Shown: positions 8,076-17,384, counted from the first letter of the stretch. The stretch is 40,178 nt of DNA from Promethearchaeota archaeon (GCA_019058425.1 JAHPYZ010000044.1:1-40178), one strand, 5' to 3'. Translations and numbers: made by a program. Notes: a model not told the origin generated them from the sequence alone.

Positions 8076-8492
8076 ATGATTGAATTTAATGAATTAAGAG
8101 TTAAAACTTCAGAAAGAGAAGCTATTTTGGATATTACAAATGAAATTAGTAGTATAGTTAGAAAATGTAAAATTAAAGAAGGTGTTTGTCGAGTATTTGT
8201 TCCACATACCACTGCTGGTATTACTATTAATGAAAATGCAGATCCTTCAGTAAAAAGGGATATTAGCAATTTTCTGAATAAACTTATACCAATAGGTGGT
8301 GGGTTGGGATATTCATATACCCATGGTGAAGGTAATTCTGATGCTCATATAAAATGCTCTCTAACTGGTCATTCTATTGAAATATTAATTCATAATAATC
8401 GACTTATGCTTGGTACATGGCAAGGAATAATGTTTGCAGAATATGATGGACCACGAAATCGAAGAGTTTATGTGCAAATTCAAGGAGAATAA
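8076..8492 (+). CDS. yjbQ: YjbQ/UPF0047 family protein
   Basis: Small beta-rich protein of 138 residues, the usual family length. Signature blocks are HTTAGITINENADP (about 48-61), the HGEGNSDAHIK segment (about 88-98) and GTWQGIMFAEYDGPR (about 113-127). Family members are conserved across all three domains. The E. coli protein has been reported to show weak thiamine-phosphate synthase activity, but the physiological role is uncertain. His and Asp residues in the three blocks line the proposed active site. It follows the crotonase-family gene by 45 bases and ends at a hairpin, so the two could form a short operon. Confidence 0.88.
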   Translation: MIEFNELRVKTSEREAILDITNEISSIVRKCKIKEGVCRVFVPHTTAGITINENADPSVKRDISNFLNKLIPIGGGLGYSYTHGEGNSDAHIKCSLTGHSIEILIHNNRLMLGTWQGIMFAEYDGPRNRRVYVQIQGE

Positions 8493-8516
8493 ATATCTTT
8501 TAAAGATATTTTTAAT
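8491..8516 (+). terminator. Hairpin plus T-tract after yjbQ
   Basis: AAATATCTTT (8491-8500) and AAAGATATTT (8502-8511) are perfect reverse complements with one base between, beginning inside the yjbQ stop codon and followed by TTTAATTTT. This is a terminator-like arrangement; in archaea the T-tract alone may suffice. Confidence 0.45.
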
Positions 8517-8563
8517 TTTGTTCTAGTATTATTTAATTTAACTACCGAAGTTAGGGGATTTAA

Positions 8564-9631
8564 TTGGAATTTGGATTTAGTTCATTAATGAATTTAACAA
8601 AAATCAAAAAAAATGTTAAGAGAAAGAGGGTTTCCAGCTATAATAAACGTGGTACGAATCATGATAGTATTATCATTAATTCAGAAACCAAATTTGAATT
8701 ATGCAATATTCAAGGTTCTGGAATTATAAAACATATTTGGGTAACTGTCGCAGCGGCAGAATCTGATCCATACTATTTAAGGGAAATTGTAATCCGAATG
8801 TGGTGGGATGGTGAAATTAATCCTTCAGTAGAATGTCCGATAGGAGATTTCTTTGGGGTTGGTCATGCCAAATCTGTAAACTATTGGAGTTTACCTCTTT
8901 CTATGAGCCCTCAGGAAGGTAAAGGATTTAATAGTTTCTGGGCAATGCCTTTTTCAAAAAGTGCAAGAATTGAAGTTGAGAACGAATGTAATACTCCTGT
9001 AATTTTATATTATTATGTTGATTATGAAGAATACTTAGAATTGGATTCTGATTTAGGAAGATTTCATGTTTATTGGAAACGCGAAAACCCATGCAAAGGA
9101 ATGGATTATAGTTTGAAAAAAGCTGAGGATTTTGTTAAAAGAAATAAAACTCACGAAGATGATTATTTACTTTTAGAAGCTGAAGGTGAAGGTCATTATG
9201 TAGGATGTCATTTGGATATCCATAATCTTTATGAAACTGATAAACATAATTGGCCAGGTGAAGGAGATGATTACATGGAAATTGATGATGGTGAAATTAT
9301 TCTGTATGGAACAGGAACAGAAGATTATTTCTGTACAGCTTGGTGTCCTTCAGGTTATTATTGTTCTCCATATTATGGAATTACGTTGCCAGGTGGAAAG
9401 AACTGGAGTGGTAAGATTTCTTATTATAGATATCATATAGAAGACCCGATATATTTTCATAAAAATATAATAGTAAAAGTAGAACACGGCCATGCTAATC
9501 AACGTTCAGATGATTGGAGTTCTACAGTGTATTGGTATCAAACAGAACCTCATAAGAAGTTTAAACCCATCCTACCTGTTAATGAAAGATTACCGAGAGA
9601 AGAGCCAAAAGAAATAAATAACAAGGGTTAA
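8564..9631 (+). CDS. GH172 (DUF2961) family protein
   Basis: Protein of 355 residues with the DUF2961/GH172 layout: an N-terminal SSLMNL and RKRVSSYNKRGTNHDSI stretch, IQGSGIIKHIWVT (about 49-61), the CPIGDFFGVGH block (91-101), GEGDDYMEIDDG (232-243) and GTGTEDYF (249-256), then SGYYCSPYYGI. Characterised GH172 enzymes act on alpha-fructofuranosides (difructose anhydride) or alpha-D-arabinofuranosides using two Glu; Glu233 and Glu253 sit where I would expect those. No signal peptide is seen, so cytoplasmic action is likely. The start is TTG 8564, preceded by AGGGGA five bases away, and it includes family-like N-terminal residues that ATG 8588 would lose. It is convergent with the hydrolase and next to a sugar symporter gene. 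Confidence 0.82.
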   Translation: MEFGFSSLMNLTKIKKNVKRKRVSSYNKRGTNHDSIIINSETKFELCNIQGSGIIKHIWVTVAAAESDPYYLREIVIRMWWDGEINPSVECPIGDFFGVGHAKSVNYWSLPLSMSPQEGKGFNSFWAMPFSKSARIEVENECNTPVILYYYVDYEEYLELDSDLGRFHVYWKRENPCKGMDYSLKKAEDFVKRNKTHEDDYLLLEAEGEGHYVGCHLDIHNLYETDKHNWPGEGDDYMEIDDGEIILYGTGTEDYFCTAWCPSGYYCSPYYGITLPGGKNWSGKISYYRYHIEDPIYFHKNIIVKVEHGHANQRSDDWSSTVYWYQTEPHKKFKPILPVNERLPREEPKEINNKG

Positions 9632-9642
9632 AAAAAATCTAT

Positions 9643-10482
9643 TTATTTTTTGATTTTGATCGGAATTTGATCTTCAATTCTATCTAACCAATCATGAACT
9701 AAAGAGTTAAATAAATCTTCTTGTTCAATTTGTGCGATATGCCCTGCTTTATCTAAAACAGCGAAAGTAGCTCTTGGAAATTTTTCAATTATACTCCAGG
9801 CGTCTTGATAACCCACATTAGAATCTTGTCGTCCTAAAAAGAATAATGTAGGCTTATTAAAGCTTTTATATGTATTATCTACATCAAAAGAGAATGTATA
9901 TCCTTTTTTTTGGATTTTATATAAGAATTTCATATCAGCTATTTTTACAGCAGAAATTCCTTCCATATTTCCTCTTTCCCATACTTTTTGATTAATAGTT
10001 GTTGCTACATCTTCAACCATTTCTAATTCAAAAGGATCTAAAGTGGAGATTAAATTTGAATCTTTTACTAAAATGGTGGGTTCCGGTACTATTCTATTAT
10101 TTGAATTAGCTATGATAACGGGTACCAAAAATAAAATACCATCAATTAAATCTTTCTTTTTCTCAATTAATCCTCTTGCTAAATAACCACCATAGGACTC
10201 ACTTACAATGATAAAATTGTGATCTGGAATTAGTTTTTCTATAAAATCTATCACAATTTTGAGAAAATCATCAGAATTTTTTATCCACTTTTCACTTTTT
10301 GTCTTTCCCATTCCCGGTAGATCAAAGTAAATTCTTCTATAACCGCTTCGAGTTTTAAATATAGGTTCCATACATCCCTTCATAATTCTATGATCTACAG
10401 TCCATCCATGAATCATTAAAACTGGATGTCCTTCACCACAAATTTCATAATTAATTTTTACATCTTCAAGATCACATTCCAT
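9643..10482 (-). CDS. Alpha/beta hydrolase
   Basis: Alpha/beta-hydrolase fold, 279 residues. The oxyanion-hole motif is HGW (25-27); the nucleophile elbow is SESYGG with Ser96; the acid is probably Asp220 in LGRQDSN; the base is His248 in AGHIAQ. FDLPGMGKT (53-61) is the usual loop before the elbow. There is no signal peptide or membrane segment. Substrate is not predictable; esterase, lactonase or C-C hydrolase are all possible. It is downstream of the GPH symporter on the same strand (75 bases), hinting at removal of acyl groups from imported sugars or lactone opening, which is inference. Confidence 0.83.
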   Translation of the reverse strand: MECDLEDVKINYEICGEGHPVLMIHGWTVDHRIMKGCMEPIFKTRSGYRRIYFDLPGMGKTKSEKWIKNSDDFLKIVIDFIEKLIPDHNFIIVSESYGGYLARGLIEKKKDLIDGILFLVPVIIANSNNRIVPEPTILVKDSNLISTLDPFELEMVEDVATTINQKVWERGNMEGISAVKIADMKFLYKIQKKGYTFSFDVDNTYKSFNKPTLFFLGRQDSNVGYQDAWSIIEKFPRATFAVLDKAGHIAQIEQEDLFNSLVHDWLDRIEDQIPIKIKK

Positions 10483-10557
10483 AGTATAATCACCTTATTC
10501 AGATTTATAAATTGAAGAATCTCTGAATTCGAAAAAATTTAGTTTTTGAGATTTACT

Positions 10558-11946
10558 CTATTTTTTTTCTAATCTCTCAATTCTCTCTTTATGTAAAATT
10601 TTTAATTGTTGTTGTTGTTCAACGAAAACTTCATGATTGATCGGGAAGAATTTAAAAACCAGAAGTCCTAACAGTGTTCCAAGGAGAGGTACGAATCCTA
10701 CTAGTGCTTTTAAGCCTATAAGTGCAGTTTCTGATTGAGTTGTTGCATTTTCATCAAAGCCTGTTAAAATACCAACTAATATTAATGTTATTCCTGAAAA
10801 AACTAATGATAATCTAGCTATTAATGTTAAAATTCCATTGTAAGATGCTTCTCGTCTTTTATTAGTTCTTATTTCATCATAGTCTATTGCTGTACTAATA
10901 GCGGGTTCGGTCATAAGCATTCCTGCTGCTCCGAAACCTGGAAAAATTGTAACAAAGAATAGTATAATGAAATCATCTATAAGAATTAGTGGCCATATCC
11001 CTAAAGAAAAAATGATCATTGCAAGGAGTAATCCATATTTTGGTCCTCTTTTAGCATAAATATATCTCCAAAAAGGCACACTTATGAGAATTCCGATTGC
11101 AACTCCAGCAGCAGCAAAACCTACAAAAGCTTCATCTACTTGAAGAATAAATTTAGCATATAATGGAATAACCATTATAGTTAATCCAAAACAAAAGTCA
11201 AGTAACGTGTATGTTAATGCAATTATTATAAAAGGTTTATTTTTCAGAGTCTCTTTAATCGCAGTAAATACTGGCAGTGGTTCATCAATTTGATATTCTT
11301 CTCGTTCTTTTGATCCAAGAAGAGAAAGTAACATTGTAATAGGGATAAAAATTCCAATTAAAAGTCCTGCAACTTCCCATCCTAATGCATCTGCAATCAT
11401 TGGGGGAATCAATATGCCTATAAATGAGGAAATAAAAGCAATTGTATCTTTTACAGCAACAACCGTAGCCCTTTCTCCTTCTTCTTCATACATTTCTGTA
11501 TACAAAGCCGACCATGCAGTCATGCATAGTGTAAATCCAAGATCAAATATGAATAGCATAAGTAGAGCATGCAAAAATATGAAAATTTGTTCTGAACTTG
11601 AGTAAGGTACCCACCAAAGAAGCATAAATCCAATTGTGAAAGGAATCGTTCCTATAACTATATATGGAACTCGACGCCCCCACTTAGTTTTGATTTTATC
11701 CATATAAAATCCAATTATAGGATCATTTATTGCGTTCCAGATACCATATATTACCCACACCCAACCTGAAAGAGCTAGACTGAGATGTGGTCCAGATGTA
11801 GCTGTAACGTAAAAAAATACAAATGAAGCAGAAATCATATTATAGGGAAGTGCTGAAGGTACAGCGCCTAGAGAATAGAGAAGACGACCTTTACGTGAAT
11901 GTACCTTATCTTTATTTTCCATTATTGTTTCAGTCATAATATTCAT
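10558..11946 (-). CDS. GPH-family (MelB-like) sugar:cation symporter
   Basis: Integral membrane protein of 462 residues with about twelve hydrophobic helices. It shows the glycoside-pentoside-hexuronide family marks: an N-terminal YSLGAVPSALPYNM segment, NDPIIGFYMDK (about 75-85), which corresponds to the cation and sugar-binding Asp region of MelB, and KWGRRVPYI in the following loop. Both termini are polar and likely cytoplasmic; the C terminus has a Gln-rich, Lys/Glu-rich helix. It would import glycosides or hexuronides with Na+ or H+. Its neighbours (isomerase-like gene upstream, hydrolase downstream, GH172 nearby) support a role in sugar uptake. The start ATG 11946 has in-frame ATGs at codons 4 and 9. 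Confidence 0.86.
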   Translation of the reverse strand: MNIMTETIMENKDKVHSRKGRLLYSLGAVPSALPYNMISASFVFFYVTATSGPHLSLALSGWVWVIYGIWNAINDPIIGFYMDKIKTKWGRRVPYIVIGTIPFTIGFMLLWWVPYSSSEQIFIFLHALLMLFIFDLGFTLCMTAWSALYTEMYEEEGERATVVAVKDTIAFISSFIGILIPPMIADALGWEVAGLLIGIFIPITMLLSLLGSKEREEYQIDEPLPVFTAIKETLKNKPFIIIALTYTLLDFCFGLTIMVIPLYAKFILQVDEAFVGFAAAGVAIGILISVPFWRYIYAKRGPKYGLLLAMIIFSLGIWPLILIDDFIILFFVTIFPGFGAAGMLMTEPAISTAIDYDEIRTNKRREASYNGILTLIARLSLVFSGITLILVGILTGFDENATTQSETALIGLKALVGFVPLLGTLLGLLVFKFFPINHEVFVEQQQQLKILHKERIERLEKK

Positions 11947-12047
11947 TACTTTTTTTTATTGGTTATTATTTAGTTTTAATTTAAGGTTTATTTAAAGATG
12001 ATAATAAAATTTTCTAACTAACTTAAGTATTTTTTGTTCAAATATAG

Positions 12048-13541
12048 TTATTGATCTTCCTCGAGAATCTCTAAACCTAACATTTTGGCTCCAATTATGA
12101 AAGTTTCTTTCCAATCTCCAATAAAAGTAACACGGTGCCAACCAAAAGTTTCCCAGTCATAATTTTTCATAATTTTCTCTACGTTACTTTTTACTAACAT
12201 TTTTGATACGCATCCTTTATCATCCACCACATTATCAATAATTGTTCCTTGTCTAATTGATATTTTCCTATTAAAAACACTTATTTTTATAGTAGTAACC
12301 TTTTCACCGATTGGGAATTTAACACAAGGGGAAGCACCTAATAAGTGTGTTTCACCATGAAATAAAATTTCATAAGGCGTTGATGGACCATTAACCCCAT
12401 AAAGTTTATTTGGCGCAACACAGTGCATATATGTAATTTGTTCATTTACTAAATCAAAAGTATGGTTAGATACAAATCCATAACGATTGGTTAAATAGAG
12501 TCCAAAAAGGAAACTCACAGTTGAATCCATATCAGATTCACAAATACCATATTTCCCTTCATTACTTAATTCGAAAAAAGCCATACAAGGATAAGCAGGT
12601 AATATTCCCGTCAATAAGAATGTTCCACAATCTGGAGTAAAAATATCAATATCTCTGTCTTGTAATATTTTATTAAAAGCCAAATATAATTTTGCAGAAT
12701 TTAAGATTGTTTTTTCAGATGGTTCTACTTTTAGAGCATTTTTAATCCATTTTTCGGCAATCTTTTTAGCTTCTTCTTCATTTACATTTGAATAATATTC
12801 CAGAATCTCATTCGGATCTCCTCTTATCATCTCTATATCAAAAATCTCTCTCAAATTTTCTTTATACTTTGTTTCATCTATTCTCCATTGATGTGCTTGA
12901 TCTTTACCGGCAGTATCTGTATAAAATTCAAAATCTTTATCGCCACTCATTTTTCCAATTTGTTCAAGAAATTCTGGATGATTTTTCAAAATTTTTTTAC
13001 GTTCTGGATTAAATAATCCTAGTATTACATCCCAATTCATTTTTATTACATCGCTTGCATAAACCAAAACTTTCTTTCCCTTTAAACGCAGTAAATTAAT
13101 TATCGTTTCAATTGGTTTTTCAAATTCTTCAATCTTTTGTGAGGATATTGGAAAGAGCTGATATTTTTTATCCCTAGTATTTGAATATATTTTAGTAAAT
13201 GTATGATCTCCTCCATATATAAAATTAGCAAGGATAACAGGTTTATTGGATTCGATAAATTCAATTCCAGCTTGGACAATTCCTGGATCTCCATAATGAC
13301 CTATTGTAAAGATAATTATGCCATCTGATTTCAGAATATTTCCCTTAATATTATCGACTAAAGGCTTATCGTATGTAGTAATCATAGTTCCCCAATTAAA
13401 AACAACATTTGGAAACTTCTTAATTAAAAGTTCCTTAATCTCATTTATTATTTTATGATTATCATAACCTAAATAGGGCCATCCTGCCTCCCATTGTGGT
13501 TTTCCAATAAAAACTGCTTGAATTTTTATTTTATTCGACAT
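12048..13541 (-). CDS. L-fucose/L-arabinose isomerase-like protein
   Basis: Protein of 497 residues resembling the COG2407-type fucose/arabinose isomerase-like family: an N-terminal Rossmann-like part (KIKIQAVFIGKP, then GIIIFTIGHYGDPG about 73-86) and a C-terminal metal-binding part. Candidate metal ligands are Glu and Asp in CESDMDS, Asp in HTFDLVNE and His in YMHC, followed by ILFHGETHLLG and a small beta domain at the end. True isomerases of this fold interconvert aldoses and ketoses with Mn2+; others in this family have diverged, so the substrate is open. There is no signal peptide. It is transcribed toward the GPH symporter with a 101-base gap, probably as a sugar-uptake unit. Confidence 0.72.
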   Translation of the reverse strand: MSNKIKIQAVFIGKPQWEAGWPYLGYDNHKIINEIKELLIKKFPNVVFNWGTMITTYDKPLVDNIKGNILKSDGIIIFTIGHYGDPGIVQAGIEFIESNKPVILANFIYGGDHTFTKIYSNTRDKKYQLFPISSQKIEEFEKPIETIINLLRLKGKKVLVYASDVIKMNWDVILGLFNPERKKILKNHPEFLEQIGKMSGDKDFEFYTDTAGKDQAHQWRIDETKYKENLREIFDIEMIRGDPNEILEYYSNVNEEEAKKIAEKWIKNALKVEPSEKTILNSAKLYLAFNKILQDRDIDIFTPDCGTFLLTGILPAYPCMAFFELSNEGKYGICESDMDSTVSFLFGLYLTNRYGFVSNHTFDLVNEQITYMHCVAPNKLYGVNGPSTPYEILFHGETHLLGASPCVKFPIGEKVTTIKISVFNRKISIRQGTIIDNVVDDKGCVSKMLVKSNVEKIMKNYDWETFGWHRVTFIGDWKETFIIGAKMLGLEILEEDQ

Positions 13542-13653
13542 TATAATTTTTCTAACTATCTTATTCTATATTAAATTATATCTTTTTTAAAGAGGATTTG
13601 AAAACTTATACTTTTTTAAACCTTAAAAACATAAAATAAAACATTCAATTTGA

Positions 13654-13664
13654 TTTTTTATATG
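13654..13664 (+). promoter_or_regulatory. TATA-like box giving a probable leaderless transcript
   Basis: TTTTTTATATG centred near 13660 is about 25 bases before ATG 13684, the archaeal TATA-to-start distance, so the NIPA-like mRNA would begin at or next to its start codon. No Shine-Dalgarno sequence is present before that ATG. Confidence 0.5.
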
Positions 13665-13683
13665 AAGACCATCATAAATAAAA

Positions 13684-14574
13684 ATGACTGCTAATTTCTA
13701 TTGGTTAGGTGTTATTTTAGCTCTTTTAGCTGGCTCAACTACACAGTTAGGATCTGTTTTTCAAAAAAAAGCAGTTAATGAAGTATCCAGAGAATCCGAA
13801 TTTATGCGAAGTCTAGTTAAAAGACCAACATGGTTGTTGGGAGTAATTTTAAGTTTTGGAGTTAGTTCTATTTTTTTTTTGACAGCTCAAGCATTTATTG
13901 GTCCCGCACTTATTCCTGGGCTTATGGCTTTTGGTTTAATTGTTTTAGTTTTAGGTTCAGTAAAAATTGTAGGAGAAAAGTTGAAAACTGAAGAAATTTT
14001 GGGTATTTTATTAATGATAACAGGGACTTTTTTGCTAAGTATGAGTGGTTTATCAATTGATATTATTGAGACTAATGTGTTAGAATTTGGGCTTTTAATT
14101 CGTACTATTATTTTTACAATCATAATTGTTTTATTATCTCTTACTTGTCATATTTTCCAAAAAAAATTTGAGAAATATAGAGGAATTCTATTAGCCATTT
14201 TATCTGGATTCATGTTTACCTTGTCTAATTTATGGACAAGCCAGTTTATGGGACTAATTACTGGCGGTTTTGGAGGGGGGTTTAATTTAATTCAGTTAAT
14301 TATGTTCATAATAACTGGTTTAATTTTGATTTTTACTAACATTTTTGGTTTAGCAACAATTCAACTAGCCTATAAAGTCGGTCAAGCAAGCAATATGGTT
14401 CCGATCCAAAACGTTCCTACACTTATTGTCCCAATTTTAATATATTTTCTAATATTTTTATTGGCTCCTCCAAGTATTTTTTCCATCATATTTCTAATAA
14501 CTGGTATCTTTTTGATTGGAATCAGTTCTTTTTTATTAGGTAAAAGAGCCGCCCAAATGGAAGAAATTAAATAG
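13684..14574 (+). CDS. NIPA-like / DMT-superfamily membrane transporter
   Basis: Membrane protein of 296 residues with about nine hydrophobic helices. The N-terminal GVILALLAGSTTQLGSVFQKKAV pattern (helix ending in a Gln-Lys-Lys motif), the central LGSVKIVGEKLKTEEILGI and the later YKVGQASNMVPIQNVP resemble NIPA/DUF803 proteins of the drug/metabolite transporter superfamily. Eukaryotic NIPA proteins carry Mg2+; the substrate here is unknown. It is first in a plus-strand group with a PIG-L deacetylase 14 bases downstream, then SCP2 and M24 genes. Confidence 0.75.
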   Translation: MTANFYWLGVILALLAGSTTQLGSVFQKKAVNEVSRESEFMRSLVKRPTWLLGVILSFGVSSIFFLTAQAFIGPALIPGLMAFGLIVLVLGSVKIVGEKLKTEEILGILLMITGTFLLSMSGLSIDIIETNVLEFGLLIRTIIFTIIIVLLSLTCHIFQKKFEKYRGILLAILSGFMFTLSNLWTSQFMGLITGGFGGGFNLIQLIMFIITGLILIFTNIFGLATIQLAYKVGQASNMVPIQNVPTLIVPILIYFLIFLLAPPSIFSIIFLITGIFLIGISSFLLGKRAAQMEEIK

Positions 14575-14588
14575 ATTTCTGAGAAAAT

Positions 14589-15389
14589 ATGGTAAAAATT
14601 ATATTCTTCCAAGCACATCCAGATGATTTAGAACATAAATGTGGTCATTTAATGCATTTTCTTGCCACTGAGAGCAAGGAGAATAATGATATTCGGATTG
14701 CTTCAATGACTAGAGGAGAATTTGGACTTCCAGGGTCTCAATATGATAAATTTAAGGGACATTTTTTAGCAAAGATTAGAACAAGAGAATTATTGAAAGC
14801 AGAGAAAATTCATGGGATTCATTCCGAAAAGATAGATTTTTTTGGTTTTATTGATGGATTTGTACCCTTCAATTCTGAATTTGTAAATACACTCGTTGAC
14901 TATCTCAATGAAGAAAGACCAGACGTAATAATAGCTCCAGAAGCAATTTATACTTGGTATTATCATATGGATCACATAAACACTGGAAAAGCACTATTCT
15001 ACATCATACACAAGAAACTGATTAATTTTACACCAATTCTATATTTCTATACCTCCTTACATCCAAATTTCTTATTTGGATTTAAGAAAAGAAATATTAA
15101 AAATTTAACTTATAAATTAATTGGCTGCTATAGAACACAACAATGGTTATTAAAGTATACCATGTTATCATATCGACCATTTAGTAGGTTTGCGGGAAGA
15201 AAACTCCACGGTTGGAAATATGCTGAACCGTATCGACGTGTTTACTTTAAAAAAAGTAATTTAGAAAATAATAGACAACCACTAATAGTTCGTATTTTTA
15301 CCCATTTTTTTTCAAGTCTACCTTGGACAAAAGCTAAATATCCCCAGAATATTGTGTTAAAACTAAAGGAGAAAAGAGGAAAAAAATAA
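14589..15389 (+). CDS. PIG-L/LmbE family N-deacetylase
   Basis: Zinc-dependent deacetylase-like protein of 266 residues. AHPDDLE (9-15) supplies the His and Asp zinc ligands and the catalytic Asp; HMDH (about 124-127) supplies the third ligand. The family removes N-acetyl groups from GlcNAc-containing lipids, mycothiol or bacillithiol precursors and chitobiose. The C-terminal part is strongly basic and aromatic (FSRFAGRKLHGW, then SSLPWTKAKYP), which may mean contact with membrane or a polyanion. Given the GH20 gene elsewhere in the window, an amino-sugar substrate is plausible but not shown. It lies 14 bases after the NIPA-like gene. Confidence 0.84.
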   Translation: MVKIIFFQAHPDDLEHKCGHLMHFLATESKENNDIRIASMTRGEFGLPGSQYDKFKGHFLAKIRTRELLKAEKIHGIHSEKIDFFGFIDGFVPFNSEFVNTLVDYLNEERPDVIIAPEAIYTWYYHMDHINTGKALFYIIHKKLINFTPILYFYTSLHPNFLFGFKKRNIKNLTYKLIGCYRTQQWLLKYTMLSYRPFSRFAGRKLHGWKYAEPYRRVYFKKSNLENNRQPLIVRIFTHFFSSLPWTKAKYPQNIVLKLKEKRGKK

Positions 15390-15434
15390 TGTTATAAAAC
15401 AAAGTTTAATTAAATTTTTGTAAGGTGAAAATTT

Positions 15435-15776
15435 ATGGCTACAGCCGAACAATTAAAAGAAGCCTTAGAAACTTGGGCAAAAAAACTTGATGACCCAGAA
15501 ATTGCTGAAGAGTTTGAAGATTTTGAAAAAACTATGCAATTTATCTTTCCTGATATCGATTATAGAGTAATGTTAATTTTCCAAGAAAATAAGGCAAAAG
15601 TAGAAGATGGATTCTATGAAAATGCTGAAATGAGTTTAGAAGTTGAGTCTGATTTATTTCTTGGTATATCAACTGGAAAGATCGATCCAATGGAAGCATT
15701 TATGGATGGAACACTTAAGCCAAAAGGAACTATGTCTGATTTGGAGAGATTGGAAATCTTTATGGATTATGATTAA
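15435..15776 (+). CDS. SCP2-like sterol/lipid-carrier domain protein
   Basis: A single-domain protein of 113 residues with the SCP2 sterol-binding fold. The clearest mark is the C-terminal segment LGISTGKIDPMEAFMDGTLKPKGTMSDL, of which the core GKIDPMEAFMDGTLKPKG (about 81-98) is the conserved lipid-tunnel closing region. It lacks a targeting signal and is acidic. Such proteins bind hydrophobic ligands such as fatty acyl-CoA; here perhaps archaeal lipids or precursors. The gene starts with ATG after AAGGTGAAA, and is followed 20 bases later by the M24 peptidase gene. Confidence 0.85.
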   Translation: MATAEQLKEALETWAKKLDDPEIAEEFEDFEKTMQFIFPDIDYRVMLIFQENKAKVEDGFYENAEMSLEVESDLFLGISTGKIDPMEAFMDGTLKPKGTMSDLERLEIFMDYD

Positions 15777-15796
15777 AAATTTTAAGTGAAAATTAA

Positions 15797-16921
15797 ATGG
15801 TAGAACCAATAGGATATAATAAAAAAAGAGCGAGTGAACTTCTTGAACAATTTAAACTTGATGCATTAATAGCTACTACACCAGTTAATGTTTTTTATAC
15901 AACTGGGATTCCTACTCTTCATGTTGCTCCTAATCCAATATTATTTGTTTTGTATAATCAATATCCAAGTTTTTCAATAATAACCAAGGATGGAGAAGTT
16001 ACGCTATTTATTTGGATTTTGTATGATAGTATTGATAAATTTTCTTGGGTTAAGGATTATGAACGTGTTGGCTCCCCTAAAGGAGGTTTGAACCTATTAA
16101 AAGGTAAACTCAAAGATTTAGGCTTGGAAAATGGAAAAATTGGTCTTGAAACTCTTATGCCTAGATACCAATCTGAATTCCTACGAAAAGAGTTTCCAGT
16201 TGCTTCTTTTATTGATGGAGATAACGTATTCTTAGAAATGCGTTTAATTAAATCAGAAGAAGAGATAAAAAGAATTAAAAAATCAACTCAAATTGCCGAA
16301 AAAGCCATTCTTAATTGTATTGAAGCGGTGAAAAAAGGAATTAGTGATAATGATTTACTTAAAATTGCAAGAGCTACTATTGTTAATGAGGGAGCAGATG
16401 GTTGGGATCATTTGACTATGAACATTGGAGATTCTGATCCTGAAGCACCAGGTGTAGGTACAATTGTGAATCCTGGTGATATGATACGATTTGATTATGG
16501 TGCTGTATGGAAGGGTTATGTTTCAGACGTGAGTAGAGATGCAGTTGTTGGGAAAGCTCCAGAAAAAGGCATACTAGCAATGGAAAATATGATAAAAGTC
16601 CAGGAATTTTGTTTAGATAACCTTAAACCTGGAGCTAATCCAAAAATACTATATGAAGATGCATTCAAGTTTTATAAACAAATAGGGAAAGGTCGTTGTA
16701 TGATAATTGGTCATAGTATAGGCTTAGAAACTGAAGAAACTCATATTTTTGGTCCAGGTCACACATATGATGGTCCTATAAAGGAAAATATGGTGCTAGA
16801 TGTAGAGGCATGGCACAATGTTAGAGGTCAAGGATTAGTAGGCATTGAAGACTGTTATAGAATAACTAGTTCTGGTTGTGAAAGACTCTCCAGTTTAGAT
16901 AAAGAAATTTATTTCAAATAA
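15797..16921 (+). CDS. M24 (Xaa-Pro) metallopeptidase
   Basis: Pita-bread-fold peptidase of 374 residues with a creatinase-like N-terminal domain (about 1-150) and a C-terminal catalytic domain. All five dimetal ligands are visible: Asp233 (RFDYGA), Asp244 (VSDVSRD), His306 (IGHSIGLE), Glu337 (DVEAWH) and Glu351 (GIEDCY). Likely an Xaa-Pro dipeptidase or aminopeptidase in the cytoplasm, though related proteins hydrolyse other substrates. It follows the SCP2 gene by 20 bases in the same operon and is convergent with the VOC gene; a run of T at about 16926-16936 separates them. Confidence 0.88.
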   Translation: MVEPIGYNKKRASELLEQFKLDALIATTPVNVFYTTGIPTLHVAPNPILFVLYNQYPSFSIITKDGEVTLFIWILYDSIDKFSWVKDYERVGSPKGGLNLLKGKLKDLGLENGKIGLETLMPRYQSEFLRKEFPVASFIDGDNVFLEMRLIKSEEEIKRIKKSTQIAEKAILNCIEAVKKGISDNDLLKIARATIVNEGADGWDHLTMNIGDSDPEAPGVGTIVNPGDMIRFDYGAVWKGYVSDVSRDAVVGKAPEKGILAMENMIKVQEFCLDNLKPGANPKILYEDAFKFYKQIGKGRCMIIGHSIGLETEETHIFGPGHTYDGPIKENMVLDVEAWHNVRGQGLVGIEDCYRITSSGCERLSSLDKEIYFK

Positions 16922-16935
16922 TCAAATTTTTTTTT

Positions 16936-17343
16936 CTAATTGCTTTTTTTTATTCCTATCACGATACCCTCTTTATTAGTTTGGTATAAACCTTTACTGT
17001 TATCTAAAAGGACAAGTTGATTTTTCCATGGATCTTTTACAATTATACACTTACCAATAGGTATATCGAATGGTCCTTGAACGATAGAACCTCCTGCTCG
17101 TACAAATTCTTGAGCTGCAATTTCAACAGACTCAACAGTAATATCTGTTTCCAACTCATCTGGTTCAGTATGGATAACAATTTCAGCTTCGCTCTCAGGA
17201 ATCTTTAAACCAATACTTGTTGCTGTACGCCAAATAAGTTCATGACCTAATGATCTGCTATAAAAATCTAATCCTTCTTCCAAACTCGAGACAGGAATCC
17301 GAATACAATCTATTTTTGTAAATATTGGCTTTTTTTTCTCCAT
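16936..17343 (-). CDS. VOC/glyoxalase superfamily protein
   Basis: Protein of 135 residues with the paired beta-alpha-beta-beta-beta layout of the vicinal oxygen chelate fold: the first module has RIPVSSLEEGLDFYSRSLGHEL (about 16-37, conserved FYSRSLGHEL core), the second VESVEIAAQEFVRAGGSIVQGP and VKDPWKNQLVLLD. The usual first metal ligand position (His or Gln in the first strand) reads CIRIPV, so metal binding may be altered. Function is unknown; VOC proteins include lyases, dioxygenases and epimerases. It is downstream of the first Gfo/Idh/MocA gene on the same strand (41 bases). Confidence 0.78.
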   Translation of the reverse strand: MEKKKPIFTKIDCIRIPVSSLEEGLDFYSRSLGHELIWRTATSIGLKIPESEAEIVIHTEPDELETDITVESVEIAAQEFVRAGGSIVQGPFDIPIGKCIIVKDPWKNQLVLLDNSKGLYQTNKEGIVIGIKKSN

Positions 17344-17384
17344 TTTTAAGCACTTCTAAATTTTATAAACTAAATAAGAAGGAC

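Noticed and set aside
9231-9440. Frame of 69 codons inside the GH172 gene
   Set aside because: Lies entirely within a gene with clear family motifs in another frame; a shadow.
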